A DNA stretch of 14,810 nucleotides from assembly GCA_002315655.1 (NCBI GenBank), contig DCHO01000031.1, positions 12,283 to 27,092 of the forward strand, given 5' to 3'. Under the pieces are notes generated by a model that was not told the origin of the DNA, ran no database searches, and saw nothing but the letters and a program-made list of their open reading frames with translations. The stretch comes from Christensenella sp. UBA1750 (GTDB lineage Bacteria > Bacillota > Clostridia > Christensenellales > UBA1750). Position 1 is the stretch's first letter. The number at the start of each line of letters is the position of its first letter. Of the stretch, positions 6,265 to 13,623 are shown one piece after another. Made by a program: the position numbers and the translations under genes.

Positions 6265-7047
6265 ATGCCGCAGGTTCATTTGGACACCATTCCCATACTG
6301 GATGCCTTTGCGCTGGACAGCGAATGTCCCTTATGCGCCTTGGAGCGCAAAATGGAGGCGCAGTTTGTGGACATTGCCTTGGGCGGCGCGATGATGGAGC
6401 CGGACACCCGCATTGCCACCAACAAAGAGGGCTTTTGCGGGAAGCACTTTGCGCAGATGTTTGCCATGCAGCAAAAGCTGCCGCTGGCCTTGATGACCCA
6501 CACGCACCTTCGGGACGTGATGACCTCGCTGGACGATCACGAAAAAGAGCTGATAAAAGCGATGGAGCAGGAGAAAAAGAAGAACGGCTTGCAGAAAGCG
6601 GCGGGGTCGGTAACGAAAAATTCCCCGCTGTATAAGCAGGTCGAAGCGCTGGCCGACCATCTGGAAGGGCGCATGAGCTCCTGCTACATCTGCGGGCGCA
6701 TGGAAAAGACCATGGAGCGCTATCTGGAAACGCTGTGCTATTTATATAAGAAGGATTCATCCTTTAAGGCAACCTTCAAAGCCTCCAAGGGCTTCTGCGT
6801 GCACCATTTTGCGCCGCTGCTGCGCGCCGGGGAAAAGTATTTATCCGGCGACACGCTGACGGATTATCTTTCCGACCTGTTGGATGTGCAGAACCACAAT
6901 CTATCCCGCACCGAGCACGATCTGGAATGGTTCACGCTCAAATTCAATTATCAGAATCAGGACAAGCCGTGGGGAGAAAGTAAGGACGCCGTGGAGCGGA
7001 CGCTGAACAAGCTGCAGGGGAATGTGATTGTCTCCGAAGATAAATAA
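6265..7047 (+). CDS. DUF6062 family protein
   Basis: 260-residue cytoplasmic protein of unknown function that I assign to DUF6062, a family common in gut Clostridia. Paired cysteine/histidine motifs recur. ECPLC lies at about 18-22 and FCGKHFAQMF at about 57-66. CYICGRMEKTMERYLETL lies at about 141-158 and FCVHHFAPLLR at about 185-195. The two halves look like a duplicated CxxC plus FCxxHF module, as expected of a structural zinc or other metal site; metal binding is inference. The start at 6265 is chosen because GGAGG lies eight bases upstream; the open frame extends 24 codons further but those codons overlap the promoter. It is transcribed away from the membrane-protein gene and is followed by a GC-rich palindrome, then by groESL with its own promoter. 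Confidence 0.82.
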   Translation: MPQVHLDTIPILDAFALDSECPLCALERKMEAQFVDIALGGAMMEPDTRIATNKEGFCGKHFAQMFAMQQKLPLALMTHTHLRDVMTSLDDHEKELIKAMEQEKKKNGLQKAAGSVTKNSPLYKQVEALADHLEGRMSSCYICGRMEKTMERYLETLCYLYKKDSSFKATFKASKGFCVHHFAPLLRAGEKYLSGDTLTDYLSDLLDVQNHNLSRTEHDLEWFTLKFNYQNQDKPWGESKDAVERTLNKLQGNVIVSEDK

Positions 7048-7067
7048 GGCAGGGATTTCGCCGTTTC

Positions 7068-7090
7068 GTAGGGGCGGGGTCTCCCCGCCC
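7068..7090. repeat. Extragenic GC-rich palindrome, copy 1
   Basis: GTA followed by an eight-base stem GGGCGGGG / CCCCGCCC with loop TCT (stem arms 7072-7079 and 7083-7090). A near-identical copy lies at 9360-9382, with similarity extending into the 3' flank (CTTCT...TTCGC). It lies 20 bases after the DUF6062 stop and could end or stabilise that transcript, but no T-run follows. Best read as a REP-like dispersed element. Confidence 0.75.
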
Positions 7091-7185
7091 TCCTTCTATT
7101 CGCGGGCGAGCCTTGCCGCTTCAAACCTTGTAAGAGGGATTCATAGGAAATTACATAGAATTTACAGAAAATCATGAAAAAGGGC

Positions 7186-7214
7186 TTGCATAGACGGGAA
7201 TGATTTTGTAAACT
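7186..7214 (+). promoter_or_regulatory. Predicted groESL promoter
   Basis: TTGCAT at 7186-7191 and TAAACT at 7209-7214 with a 17-base spacer fit a sigma-A promoter. An alternative TATAAG lies at 7214-7219. The predicted start near 7221 places the CIRCE element right at the beginning of the transcript, as usual for HrcA-controlled operons. Confidence 0.6.
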
Positions 7215-7225
7215 ATAAGCCGTGA

Positions 7226-7252
7226 TTAGCACTCACGGATGCAGAGTGCTAA
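7226..7252. promoter_or_regulatory. CIRCE operator (HrcA binding site)
   Basis: Perfect CIRCE element: TTAGCACTC, nine bases, GAGTGCTAA. It is bound by the heat-shock repressor HrcA in Firmicutes and controls groESL. It lies 48 bases ahead of the groES ATG. No hrcA gene is in the window. Confidence 0.97.
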
Positions 7253-7300
7253 CAAGCACAACCAACCATTGTGAAACAAGACAAGGAGGTCTTTACAGTT

Positions 7301-7591
7301 ATGCGTATTCAGCCTTTGGGAGATCATGTGGTTCTCAAGAACGTTGAGGTGGAAGTCACCACCGCTTCCGGTCTGATTCTTGCCGGTGCCGCCGGTAAGG
7401 AAAAGCCCCAGTTCGCCGAGATCGTGGCCGTTGGCCCCGGCGGAATGGTGGATGGCAAGGAAGTGAAGATGGAGGTTGCCGTCGGACAGAAGGTTATCTA
7501 CCAGAAGTACGCCGGAACCGAAGTCAAGATCGAAAAGCAGGAGTACACCATCGTCCGTCAGAGCGACATCTTAGCCGTTTTAGAGGACTAA
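7301..7591 (+). CDS. groES: Co-chaperonin GroES (Cpn10)
   Basis: 96-residue 10-kDa chaperonin, the lid of the GroEL folding chamber in the cytoplasm. It opens MRIQPLGDHVVLKNVEVE and contains the mobile-loop region TTASGLILAGAAGKEKPQFAEIVAVGPG (about 22-49). The ending KQEYTIVRQSDILAVLED is typical. Length is normal. The ATG at 7301 is chosen over the in-frame GTG at 7271 because AAGGAGG lies at about 7283-7289, inside the longer version. It is first in the groES-groEL operon, behind a perfect CIRCE element, so it is expected to be induced by heat through HrcA. Confidence 0.98.
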   Translation: MRIQPLGDHVVLKNVEVEVTTASGLILAGAAGKEKPQFAEIVAVGPGGMVDGKEVKMEVAVGQKVIYQKYAGTEVKIEKQEYTIVRQSDILAVLED

Positions 7592-7610
7592 TTCATAGGA
7601 GGAAATTACA

Positions 7611-9233
7611 ATGGCAAAGCAGTTACAGTATGGTGAAGAAGCCCGCCGTTCCCTTGAAAAGGGCGTGAACGTGCTGGCCGATACCGTTAAGATCACATTG
7701 GGGCCCAAGGGCCGCAACGTCATGCTGGACAAGAAGTTCGGCGCTCCCCTCATCACCAACGACGGCGTGACCATCGCCAAGGAAATCGAGCTGGAAGACC
7801 CCTTTGAGAACATGGGCGCACAGCTCGTCAAGGAAGTCGCCACCAAGACCAACGACGTGGCCGGCGACGGCACCACCACCGCCACCCTGCTTGCGCAGGC
7901 CATCATCCGCGAAGGCATGAAGAACGTGGCCGCCGGTGCCAACCCCATGCAGCTGAAGGCCGGTATTGCCGCTGCCTGCGACGCTGCCGTGGAATCCCTG
8001 AAAACCATCTCCAAGCCCGTTGAAACCAAGCAGGCCATCGCGCAGGTCGCCGCCATCTCCGCTTCCGATCCCACCGTCGGCCAGTGGATCTCCGATGCCA
8101 TGGAAAAGGTCGGCAACGAGGGCGTCATCTCCATCGAAGAGTCCAAGACCGGCCACACCGAGCTGAAAATCGTGGAAGGCATGACCTTCGACCGCGGCTA
8201 CCTCTCCCCCTACATGGCCACCGATACCGACAAGATGATCTCCGTGCTGGACAATCCCTATGTCCTCATCACCGACAAGAAGATCACCAACATTCAGGAC
8301 ATCCTGCCCGTTCTGGAACAGGTTGTGCAGGCCGGCCGCAAGATGCTCATCATCGCCGAGGACATTGAAGGCGAAGCGCTGGCCACCCTCATCGTCAACA
8401 AGCTGCGCGGCACCTTCACCTGCGTTGCCGTCAAGGCTCCCGCCTTCGGCGATCGCCGCAAGGCCATGCTGCAGGACATCGCTATCTTAACCGGCGGCCA
8501 GGTCATCTCCGAGGAAATCGGTCTGGAACTCAAGGATGCCACCATCAACCTTCTGGGTCAGGCACGCTCCATCTCCGTGGACAAGGACAACACCACCATC
8601 GTGGAAGGCGCAGGCAATCCCGCCGACATCGCCGCCCGCGTGTCCTCCATCAAGTCCCAGCTCGAGGAAACCACCTCCGATTACGACCGCGAGAAGCTGC
8701 AGGAACGTCTGGCCAAGCTGGCCGGCGGCGTTGCGGTGCTCTCCGTCGGTGCTGCCACCGAGGCCGAGATGAAGGAACGCAAGCTGCGCATCGAGGACGC
8801 TCTGGCCGCTACCCGTGCCGCTGTGGAAGAGGGCGTTGTGCCCGGCGGCGGCGTTGCGCTGATCCGCACCCTGCCCGCTGTTGCCGCTCTGGTCAAGAAG
8901 ACCTCCGGCGACGAGAAGACCGGTGCCGCCATCGTGCTCCGCGCTCTGGAAGAGCCCATCCGTCAGATCGCCGCGAACGCCGGTCTGGAAGGCTCCATCA
9001 TCGTGGAAAAGATCAAGGCCAACAAGGACGTCAACTTCGGCTTCGACGCGCTGCACAATGAGTACGTCAACATGACCGAAAAGGGCATCATCGACCCCAC
9101 CAAGGTCACCCGCTCCGCGCTGCAGAACGCCGCGTCCATCGCCTCCGTCCTGCTGACCACCGAGTCCCTGGTCTGCGACCTGCCCGACAAGAATCCGCCC
9201 ATGGCCGCTCCCGCCCAGCCCCCGATGTACTAA
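7611..9233 (+). CDS. groEL: Chaperonin GroEL (Cpn60)
   Basis: 540-residue 60-kDa chaperonin that forms the ATP-driven double-ring folding chamber with GroES. Family signatures include TLGPKGRNVMLDKKFGAP (30-47) and the ATP-site motif NDVAGDGTTTATLLAQ (84-99). The signature AATEAEMKERKLRIEDALAATRAAVEEGVVPGGGVA lies at about 380-415. The start has AGGAGG nine bases ahead and lies 19 bases after groES. The C-terminus is unusual: the common Gly-Gly-Met repeat tail is replaced by Pro/Ala/Met residues (NPPMAAPAQPPMY). The core looks intact and functional. A clear hairpin terminator follows at once. Confidence 0.98.
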   Translation: MAKQLQYGEEARRSLEKGVNVLADTVKITLGPKGRNVMLDKKFGAPLITNDGVTIAKEIELEDPFENMGAQLVKEVATKTNDVAGDGTTTATLLAQAIIREGMKNVAAGANPMQLKAGIAAACDAAVESLKTISKPVETKQAIAQVAAISASDPTVGQWISDAMEKVGNEGVISIEESKTGHTELKIVEGMTFDRGYLSPYMATDTDKMISVLDNPYVLITDKKITNIQDILPVLEQVVQAGRKMLIIAEDIEGEALATLIVNKLRGTFTCVAVKAPAFGDRRKAMLQDIAILTGGQVISEEIGLELKDATINLLGQARSISVDKDNTTIVEGAGNPADIAARVSSIKSQLEETTSDYDREKLQERLAKLAGGVAVLSVGAATEAEMKERKLRIEDALAATRAAVEEGVVPGGGVALIRTLPAVAALVKKTSGDEKTGAAIVLRALEEPIRQIAANAGLEGSIIVEKIKANKDVNFGFDALHNEYVNMTEKGIIDPTKVTRSALQNAASIASVLLTTESLVCDLPDKNPPMAAPAQPPMY

Positions 9234-9245
9234 AAAATACATAAG

Positions 9246-9277
9246 AAAAGGAAGCCCGTCGCGGCTTCCTTTTTTTA
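9246..9277 (+). terminator. Rho-independent terminator of groESL
   Basis: AAAAGGAAGCC (9246-9256), six-base loop, GGCTTCCTTTT (9263-9273), with the T-run continuing to 9276. It starts 12 bases after the groEL stop. The A-rich left flank means it may also act weakly on the minus strand. Confidence 0.93.
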
Positions 9278-9359
9278 TGCAAACGAAGACTGAAAAATGA
9301 ATACTGAATAATCAGGAGCGAAAGGGAGCTGCCGAAAACGCATCCACTCCCGGGATTCC

Positions 9360-9382
9360 GTAGGGGCGGGGTTACCCCGCCC
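9360..9382. repeat. Extragenic GC-rich palindrome, copy 2
   Basis: Second copy of the element at 7068, same orientation: GTA and the stem GGGCGGGG / CCCCGCCC with loop TTA. It lies between the convergent groEL and phosphohydrolase genes, 33 bases past the latter's stop. It may stop or stabilise the minus-strand transcript, but no T-run is present on that strand. Confidence 0.75.
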
Positions 9383-9415
9383 TTCTGCTGTTCGCATCCA
9401 CGGATTTTTCTATGT

Positions 9416-10186
9416 TTATATAATAGGTTTTCCTTCCCACTCTCTTTCAGGCCTGATGTCCATGAGCTTCGCAATGGTGGGTGTGATGTCCAGAATGCTC
9501 ACATCACTCAAACGCTTGCCCGGCTCGAAGTCCCTACCGAAGAAAAACATGGGAATGGTCATATCCTCCGGCAGCTCGGTGCCGTGCATCCGCTCGTGGC
9601 CGCCGTGATCCGCCGTAACGATGACGGTGTATTCGTCCTGCACCGCATCCAGCACGGTTTTGACATTGTCAATGGCATTGGAGATGCACATCAGGTATTC
9701 CGGGGACATCCAGCCGTGATCGTGCCCGCCCTTTTCGTCCGTTTCCACCATGTAGAGAAACACAAAATCCGGCTTGCTCTTTTCGATCCGCTGCAGGGCG
9801 CTCTTTGTCAGAATACCGTCCGTATTGTCCTGCGTATAGGCGTTGATGTACTCGGCATAGCGTAGGCAGCCCGGTGCAGAGACATTGCGCAGCGGCTCCC
9901 AGCCGTAATACATGGCGGAGACGCCGCCCATATTGTCGATCTTCTCAAACAGGCTCACCACGGGGCGCACCATGGGAACGTAGGTGTTGTCCTTGATGTT
10001 GTGGCGCTCCGGGGGAACGCTGTGGAACAGGGACATATGACAGGGCAACGTGATGGAAGGAAGCACCGTGCGGCCTTCAAGGGTATAGGAGCCGCGCTTC
10101 ATCATTTCACCTACGAAGGGATTTCCGCACTGCATAAGTCCGTCCGGGCGCATCCCGTCAATGGAGATCAATATCACTTTATTCAT
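9416..10186 (-). CDS. Alkaline-phosphatase-superfamily phosphodiesterase/pyrophosphatase
   Basis: 256-residue hydrolase of the type I phosphodiesterase/nucleotide pyrophosphatase branch. Metal ligands and nucleophile can be seen in order: Asp10 (ISIDGMRPD), Ser44/Thr46 in LPSITLPCHMS as probable nucleophile region, Asp150 and His155 in METDEKGGHDHGWM, and Asp193-His194 in VTADHGGHE. It is shorter than secreted eukaryotic enzymes, lacks a signal peptide and so is probably cytoplasmic. The substrate is not known; phosphodiesters, phosphonates or phosphoglycerol-type compounds are possible for this superfamily. The ATG at 10186 has AAAGGAA upstream. It begins 36 bases after the ABC ATPase gene in the same direction with no terminator between, so it is probably the last gene of the importer operon and may act on the imported compound. 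Confidence 0.86.
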   Translation of the reverse strand: MNKVILISIDGMRPDGLMQCGNPFVGEMMKRGSYTLEGRTVLPSITLPCHMSLFHSVPPERHNIKDNTYVPMVRPVVSLFEKIDNMGGVSAMYYGWEPLRNVSAPGCLRYAEYINAYTQDNTDGILTKSALQRIEKSKPDFVFLYMVETDEKGGHDHGWMSPEYLMCISNAIDNVKTVLDAVQDEYTVIVTADHGGHERMHGTELPEDMTIPMFFFGRDFEPGKRLSDVSILDITPTIAKLMDIRPEREWEGKPII

Positions 10187-10222
10187 GCTTTTCAGTTCCT
10201 TTCAGGAAATTGGGATAATTCC

Positions 10223-10822
10223 TTATTCCACCTTTTCTTCCCTTTTTCCTGCCAGATGCACGATTTCCGCCCCCATAAATTCCGCCTCGGCCTCGTCGTG
10301 GGTGACGCAGAGGACGGTTTTGCCCTGTGTATAGCGCAGCACATAGTCCATGACGGTCTTGCGCATCTGTTCGTCCAGCCCCTTGAAGGGCTCGTCCAGC
10401 AGCAGAAGGTCGGCATCGTAAAGGATGGCGCGGGCGATGGCGATTCTGCGCTTCATGCCGCCGGAGAAGGTGCGCACGGGCTTGTTGGCTTCGTCCTTCA
10501 GTCCCAGTTCGGTTAGATGCCTGATGATTTCCTCCTTGGATTTGCGCTTGCCGCAGACCATTCGGATGTTGGACAGCGCGGAAAAGTCCTCGCAGAGGCG
10601 ATCCTCCTGAAAGACAAAGGCGATGCTTTCGGGAATGCCCTGCACGGTGCCTAAATCCGGGGCTTCAAAGCCCGCGAGGATTTTGAGCAGCGTGGTTTTG
10701 CCGCAGCCGGACGCGCCCATCAGGCAGGTGATTTTCCCCTCCTCAAATGTGTGGGAAAAGGGGCGCAGGGCGGTCTTGCCGCCGTAATTCTTCTGTACGT
10801 TTGTAAGAACAATGTCGCTCAC
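10223..10822 (-). CDS. ABC transporter ATPase (SsuB/TauB-like)
   Basis: 199-residue ATP-binding subunit that powers the importer encoded just upstream. Walker A is GASGCGKTT (36-44), the Q-loop is Gln72, the ABC signature is FSGGMKRR (119-126), Walker B is LLLLDEP (139-145) and the switch histidine is His175 in VTHDEAE. All key residues are intact. At 199 residues it is shorter than the usual 240-260 of the nitrate/sulfonate/taurine group, missing C-terminal residues after the H-loop. The start is GTG at 10822, overlapping the permease stop by four bases (GTGA), with a GGGGGTGG site ahead. Translation is coupled to the permease. Confidence 0.93.
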   Translation of the reverse strand: MSDIVLTNVQKNYGGKTALRPFSHTFEEGKITCLMGASGCGKTTLLKILAGFEAPDLGTVQGIPESIAFVFQEDRLCEDFSALSNIRMVCGKRKSKEEIIRHLTELGLKDEANKPVRTFSGGMKRRIAIARAILYDADLLLLDEPFKGLDEQMRKTVMDYVLRYTQGKTVLCVTHDEAEAEFMGAEIVHLAGKREEKVE

Positions 10823-11568
10823 AGCTTTTCCACCCCCGCAAAGATTTTTTTAAGCAGGAACACGATAAGCTTTTCGGTCAGCACGTTGATGAGGATGATC
10901 ACGACCGTCCAGCACAGCAGGTCGGCGTTCATGAAATAGACCTTGGATTCGTAGAGCTTTTCGCCGATGGAGCCGTTGACGATGCCGATGACCTCCGCCG
11001 CAACGCCCGCCTTCCACGCCATGCCGACGGACACCATGGAGGCCGACAGCAGATAGGGCTTGACCGAAGGAAGGTCAATATAGAGCAGTTGTTTCCCCCA
11101 CGGCATTTTGTAGAGCCGCGCCATCTCCTTCATTTTCTGATCGGTGCTGCGGATGCCGGTCAGCACGTTGGAGTAAATCACCGGGAAGGCGATGAGGAAG
11201 GCGATAAGCACGGTTAACTGCGTAAAATCCAGCCAGATTAAGCACAGAATGATGAAGGACGCAACGGGAACGGTCTTCACCGTCACCACATACGGCCAGA
11301 GCAGGTGCTCCACGATGCGGAACCGCCCGGCGAGGAGCCCGAAGCCAAGCCCCAGAAAGAACGCCAGCACAAAACCCAACGTGATTCGCACAAAGGAATA
11401 AAGCACAGTGGAAAAGAACTCCGGCTCCCTTATGACCGCCCAAAGCCTCGACACGGCTTGAACCGGCGAGGCTAAGAGCATTTCCATATTCACTTTCATG
11501 GCGACGACCTGCCATAAGGCAAGCGCCAGCACCACGGACAGTCCGCGGTAGAGCTTTTGTTTATTCAT
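10819..11568 (-). CDS. ABC transporter permease (SsuC/TauC-like)
   Basis: 249-residue inner-membrane permease of the binding-protein-dependent family. About six hydrophobic segments are visible: near 8-24, 57-80, 90-113, 117-137, 175-195 and 218-242. The cytoplasmic EAA-type loop that docks to the ATPase lies at about 148-170 (EMARLYKMPWGKQLLYIDLPS). Length is normal for SsuC/TauC. Its ATG overlaps the end of the binding-protein gene by eight bases (ATGAATAA), and its stop overlaps the ATPase start, so the three genes are a tight translationally coupled unit. The substrate is not determined by the permease. Confidence 0.93.
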   Translation of the reverse strand: MNKQKLYRGLSVVLALALWQVVAMKVNMEMLLASPVQAVSRLWAVIREPEFFSTVLYSFVRITLGFVLAFFLGLGFGLLAGRFRIVEHLLWPYVVTVKTVPVASFIILCLIWLDFTQLTVLIAFLIAFPVIYSNVLTGIRSTDQKMKEMARLYKMPWGKQLLYIDLPSVKPYLLSASMVSVGMAWKAGVAAEVIGIVNGSIGEKLYESKVYFMNADLLCWTVVIILINVLTEKLIVFLLKKIFAGVEKL

Positions 11569-12547
11569 AGGTTAAGTAGTAGTCCTCGGCGGGAAGGGTT
11601 CCGCCCACCGCCTTGGGGTTCTCCTCATACAGGATATTTAGGAATGCGGAAAGGTTCGTTTTCATCCCGTCACCCGTCAGGCACACAACGTTGCAGTACG
11701 GAATGGCGGTCTTTGCGACGGCGGCCTTGGTGATGCCGTACTGCTCCACCAGCGCGGCGGCCTCCTCCAAATTGGTATTGACATACTCCACGGACGCTTG
11801 CAGCTCTGCAAGGAAGTTTTTCACGGCCTCGGGGTGCTGCTCGGCAAAGGATTTGCGCACCACGACGGTGGCGGTGGTGAGCCTGCTGCCGTTATCCAGC
11901 GCGTCCCACTCTTTCGTCAGGTCAAGGGCGATGCGCAAGCCTTCCACCTGCCCCTGCGCCACGGTGACATACGGCTGGGGCAGCATGGCGACGGCGTGCT
12001 GCGTGGCGGTCATTTCCGTGACGATCTCGGCGTTCTCGCTCTTCCATTCCACGTTCACGTCCGTGCCTAAGACAAGGCCGTTCTCTTTGAGCAGATAGTC
12101 CAGCACATATTCCGTGACCGACCCTTTGCCCGTGGCAAGAATCGTCTGCCCCTTCAAGTCAGCAACGCTCTGGATGGCTTCTCCGCCCTTTTCGGTGATG
12201 TAGAGCACGCCCAAGGCGTTGACCGCGACGGCCTGAATTGCGCCGTTGGAGTTGTTGTAAAGTACCGAGCCCAAGTTGGACGGGATGGCCACAATGTCCA
12301 AATCGCCCTTGAGCAGCAGCGGGGTGAGCTCGTCCGCCGTGGCGGCCAGTTGAAATTCATACCTGCCGGTTCCTGTGCCGTGCTCCGCATCGGAGAGCAG
12401 CTTCACCATGCCGATGGACGTGGGGCCTTTAAGCCCACCCAAGCGCACGGTCACGTCCTCCTGCGCGGGGGTTTCCTTTGCGGCGCAGCCGGTTAAAGCC
12501 AGCACAAGAAGCATCAAAATGAGACATACGCAAATCAGTCTTTTCAT
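11561..12547 (-). CDS. ABC transporter substrate-binding lipoprotein (NMT1/SsuA-like)
   Basis: 328-residue extracytoplasmic binding protein anchored by a lipid. The signal peptide has a basic start (MKR), a hydrophobic core and lipobox ALTGC with Cys21 as the modified residue. The mature part has the two-lobe NMT1/THI5-like fold, with motifs RLGGLKGPTSIGMVKLL (about 36-52), DIVAIPSNLGSVLYNN, SVADLKGQTILATGKGS and AMLPQPYVTVAQ. Close relatives are frequent in gut Clostridia and are variously labelled nitrate, sulfonate, taurine or thiamine-precursor binding; the true ligand is not known and I cannot infer it. It is the first gene of the importer operon, with a predicted promoter at 12580-12585 and a Crp/Fnr-type palindrome at -41.5. 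Confidence 0.92.
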   Translation of the reverse strand: MKRLICVCLILMLLVLALTGCAAKETPAQEDVTVRLGGLKGPTSIGMVKLLSDAEHGTGTGRYEFQLAATADELTPLLLKGDLDIVAIPSNLGSVLYNNSNGAIQAVAVNALGVLYITEKGGEAIQSVADLKGQTILATGKGSVTEYVLDYLLKENGLVLGTDVNVEWKSENAEIVTEMTATQHAVAMLPQPYVTVAQGQVEGLRIALDLTKEWDALDNGSRLTTATVVVRKSFAEQHPEAVKNFLAELQASVEYVNTNLEEAAALVEQYGITKAAVAKTAIPYCNVVCLTGDGMKTNLSAFLNILYEENPKAVGGTLPAEDYYLTYE

Positions 12548-12579
12548 TTTCAGACCACCTCTCTTCTCTTGATGGTCTT

Positions 12580-12585
12580 AGTATA
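12580..12585 (-). promoter_or_regulatory. -10 element of the importer operon promoter
   Basis: TATACT on the minus strand, giving a predicted start near 12573, 26 bases before the binding-protein ATG. No acceptable -35 hexamer lies 16-18 bases upstream; that position is occupied by the edge of the palindrome at 12608-12621. This is the layout of an activator-dependent promoter. Confidence 0.6.
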
Positions 12586-12607
12586 TCAAACTCCCGGAAA
12601 AACTTCC

Positions 12608-12621
12608 GTTGCAAATGCAAC
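12608..12621. promoter_or_regulatory. Crp/Fnr-type operator at -41.5 of the importer operon
   Basis: Palindrome GTTGC-AAAT-GCAAC. Its centre (12614.5) is 41.5 bases upstream of the predicted start, the standard class II activation position for Crp/Fnr proteins. The same GTTGC-N4-GCAAC pattern occurs at 12738 and 13708, beside a Crp-type gene, so that regulator is the likely ligand. Confidence 0.65.
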
Positions 12622-12737
12622 GCGGCAAAAAAGATTTGGGGCGTCCGAACCCGTCCGGGGCTGCCCGGAGCTGCCCTTTCCGTCCGCATTTGAGCGGTTT
12701 TTGAAATCCTTTATTTCAGGTATTTTTCAACGCTTTT

Positions 12738-12751
12738 GTTGCAATAGCAAC
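12738..12751. promoter_or_regulatory. Second GTTGC-N4-GCAAC palindrome
   Basis: GTTGC-AATA-GCAAC, centred 130 bases upstream of the -41.5 site and about -171.5 from the predicted importer start. It forms the outer end of the left arm of the 63-bp inverted repeat. It may be a second operator; flanking T- and A-runs would also allow a weak hairpin downstream of the regulator gene. Confidence 0.5.
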
Positions 12752-12800
12752 GAAAAAGGACGTCCGGGCGGCTTTTTTTCAAAATCCTTATATATTTTTT
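12738..12800 (+). repeat. Left arm of 63-bp inverted repeat around the Crp-type gene
   Basis: Aligned by eye with the reverse complement of 13659-13721, it matches at 55 of 63 positions without gaps. It runs from the GTTGC palindrome through CGGGCGGC and a T-run to TTATAT and a final T-run. It lies just past the 3' end of the regulator gene. Bases 12706-12726 (ATCCTTTATTT...) also match 13736-13756 as a direct repeat at 19 of 21. Confidence 0.75.
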
Positions 12801-12813
12801 CAGAGCGTGTTAT

Positions 12814-13590
12814 TTATTTCCGCAGCAATGTGAAGCGGTTCTTGGTGAAGGTGATGATGCCTTCTTCCTGCAATTTGGAAAGCTCTCTGGATAAGGCGGA
12901 ACGGTTGACGGCAAGGTAATCCGCCAGCGCTTCGCGGGAGAAGGGAACAACAAAGGTATCGCTCTTTTCTTTTCTGCGAAGAATGTCAAAGTATAATATT
13001 ATCTTTTCTCTTGTGGAATGTTGAGAGAGAAGCACAATACGGTCGTGCATGGTCATGGTTCTGTTGGAGAGAATGGATAGAAAGCGGCAAAGAATATCCG
13101 CATTCGTCGCATCCGTGGGATTGGCAAGCACATCATATAAAGACAGCCACAGCACTTTTGTTTTCTCCGTAGCTTCAATATACACAGGCTCATCCTCCAG
13201 GCGGAGGAAGTGGATGGATTCGCCGAAGGTGACGTTTCTCCCCACCTCCGCCATGATGACCCGGTTGCCGTCCATGTCATCACAGCAGGCTTGCACATGG
13301 CCGTAGAGCACCAGGCCGAACTTCTCCATCTTCTCCCCGGCACGATGCAGCATTTCATCTTTATTATATTCTTTGATTTCCGCATGGAGAAGATTAAGAT
13401 AACGCCTCATCTTTTCATTATCCAGATTCTTAAAGAGAGGGTTGTCTTTAATTATATAGCCGACTTGATACACCAAAGATTTCTCCGGATTCCACATCTC
13501 TATAAGGCGTGTGTCATCTAACAGAACCAAACCGACATCTTCTCCGTTCTGAAACTGCCGGATGCGTTCCAGCAGCTTATCTTCACCCAT
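12814..13590 (-). CDS. Crp/Fnr-family transcriptional regulator
   Basis: 258-residue regulator. Residues 50-155 form the cyclic-nucleotide-binding-like beta-roll (NPLFKNLDNEKMRRY ... GHVQACCDDMDGNR ... FGESIHF). A long helix follows, and the winged helix-turn-helix is at about 216-256 (FSREALADYLAVNRSALSRELSKLQEEGIITF). The arginine and serine/threonine that contact cAMP in E. coli Crp are not evident, and the cysteine spacing of Fnr is absent, so the signal is unknown. An N-terminal extension of about 48 residues (ERIRQFQNGEDVGLVLLDDT) precedes the roll. ATG 13590 is chosen for its GGAGGAG site six bases upstream; earlier in-frame ATGs overlap the promoter. GTTGC-N4-GCAAC palindromes near its own and the importer promoter suggest it regulates both. 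Confidence 0.92.
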   Translation of the reverse strand: MGEDKLLERIRQFQNGEDVGLVLLDDTRLIEMWNPEKSLVYQVGYIIKDNPLFKNLDNEKMRRYLNLLHAEIKEYNKDEMLHRAGEKMEKFGLVLYGHVQACCDDMDGNRVIMAEVGRNVTFGESIHFLRLEDEPVYIEATEKTKVLWLSLYDVLANPTDATNADILCRFLSILSNRTMTMHDRIVLLSQHSTREKIILYFDILRRKEKSDTFVVPFSREALADYLAVNRSALSRELSKLQEEGIITFTKNRFTLLRK

Positions 13591-13623
13591 GTTGTTCTCC
13601 TCCATCCTGTTTATCATAGATAT

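Noticed and set aside
6191..6760. 189-codon minus-strand open frame opposite the DUF6062 gene
   Set aside because: Ser/Pro/Arg/Ala-rich shadow translation; the opposite strand has a promoter, ribosome site and conserved Cys/His motifs.
8487..9242. 251-codon open frame opposite groEL, Gly/Asp/Val-rich
   Set aside because: It lies wholly antisense to groEL and arises from the GC-rich third codon positions; composition is unnatural and no ribosome site or family motif is seen.
12552..12578. AGACCA / TGGTCT inverted repeat near the importer start as an attenuator hairpin
   Set aside because: The predicted transcript begins at about 12573, within the left arm, so the hairpin would not form in the RNA.
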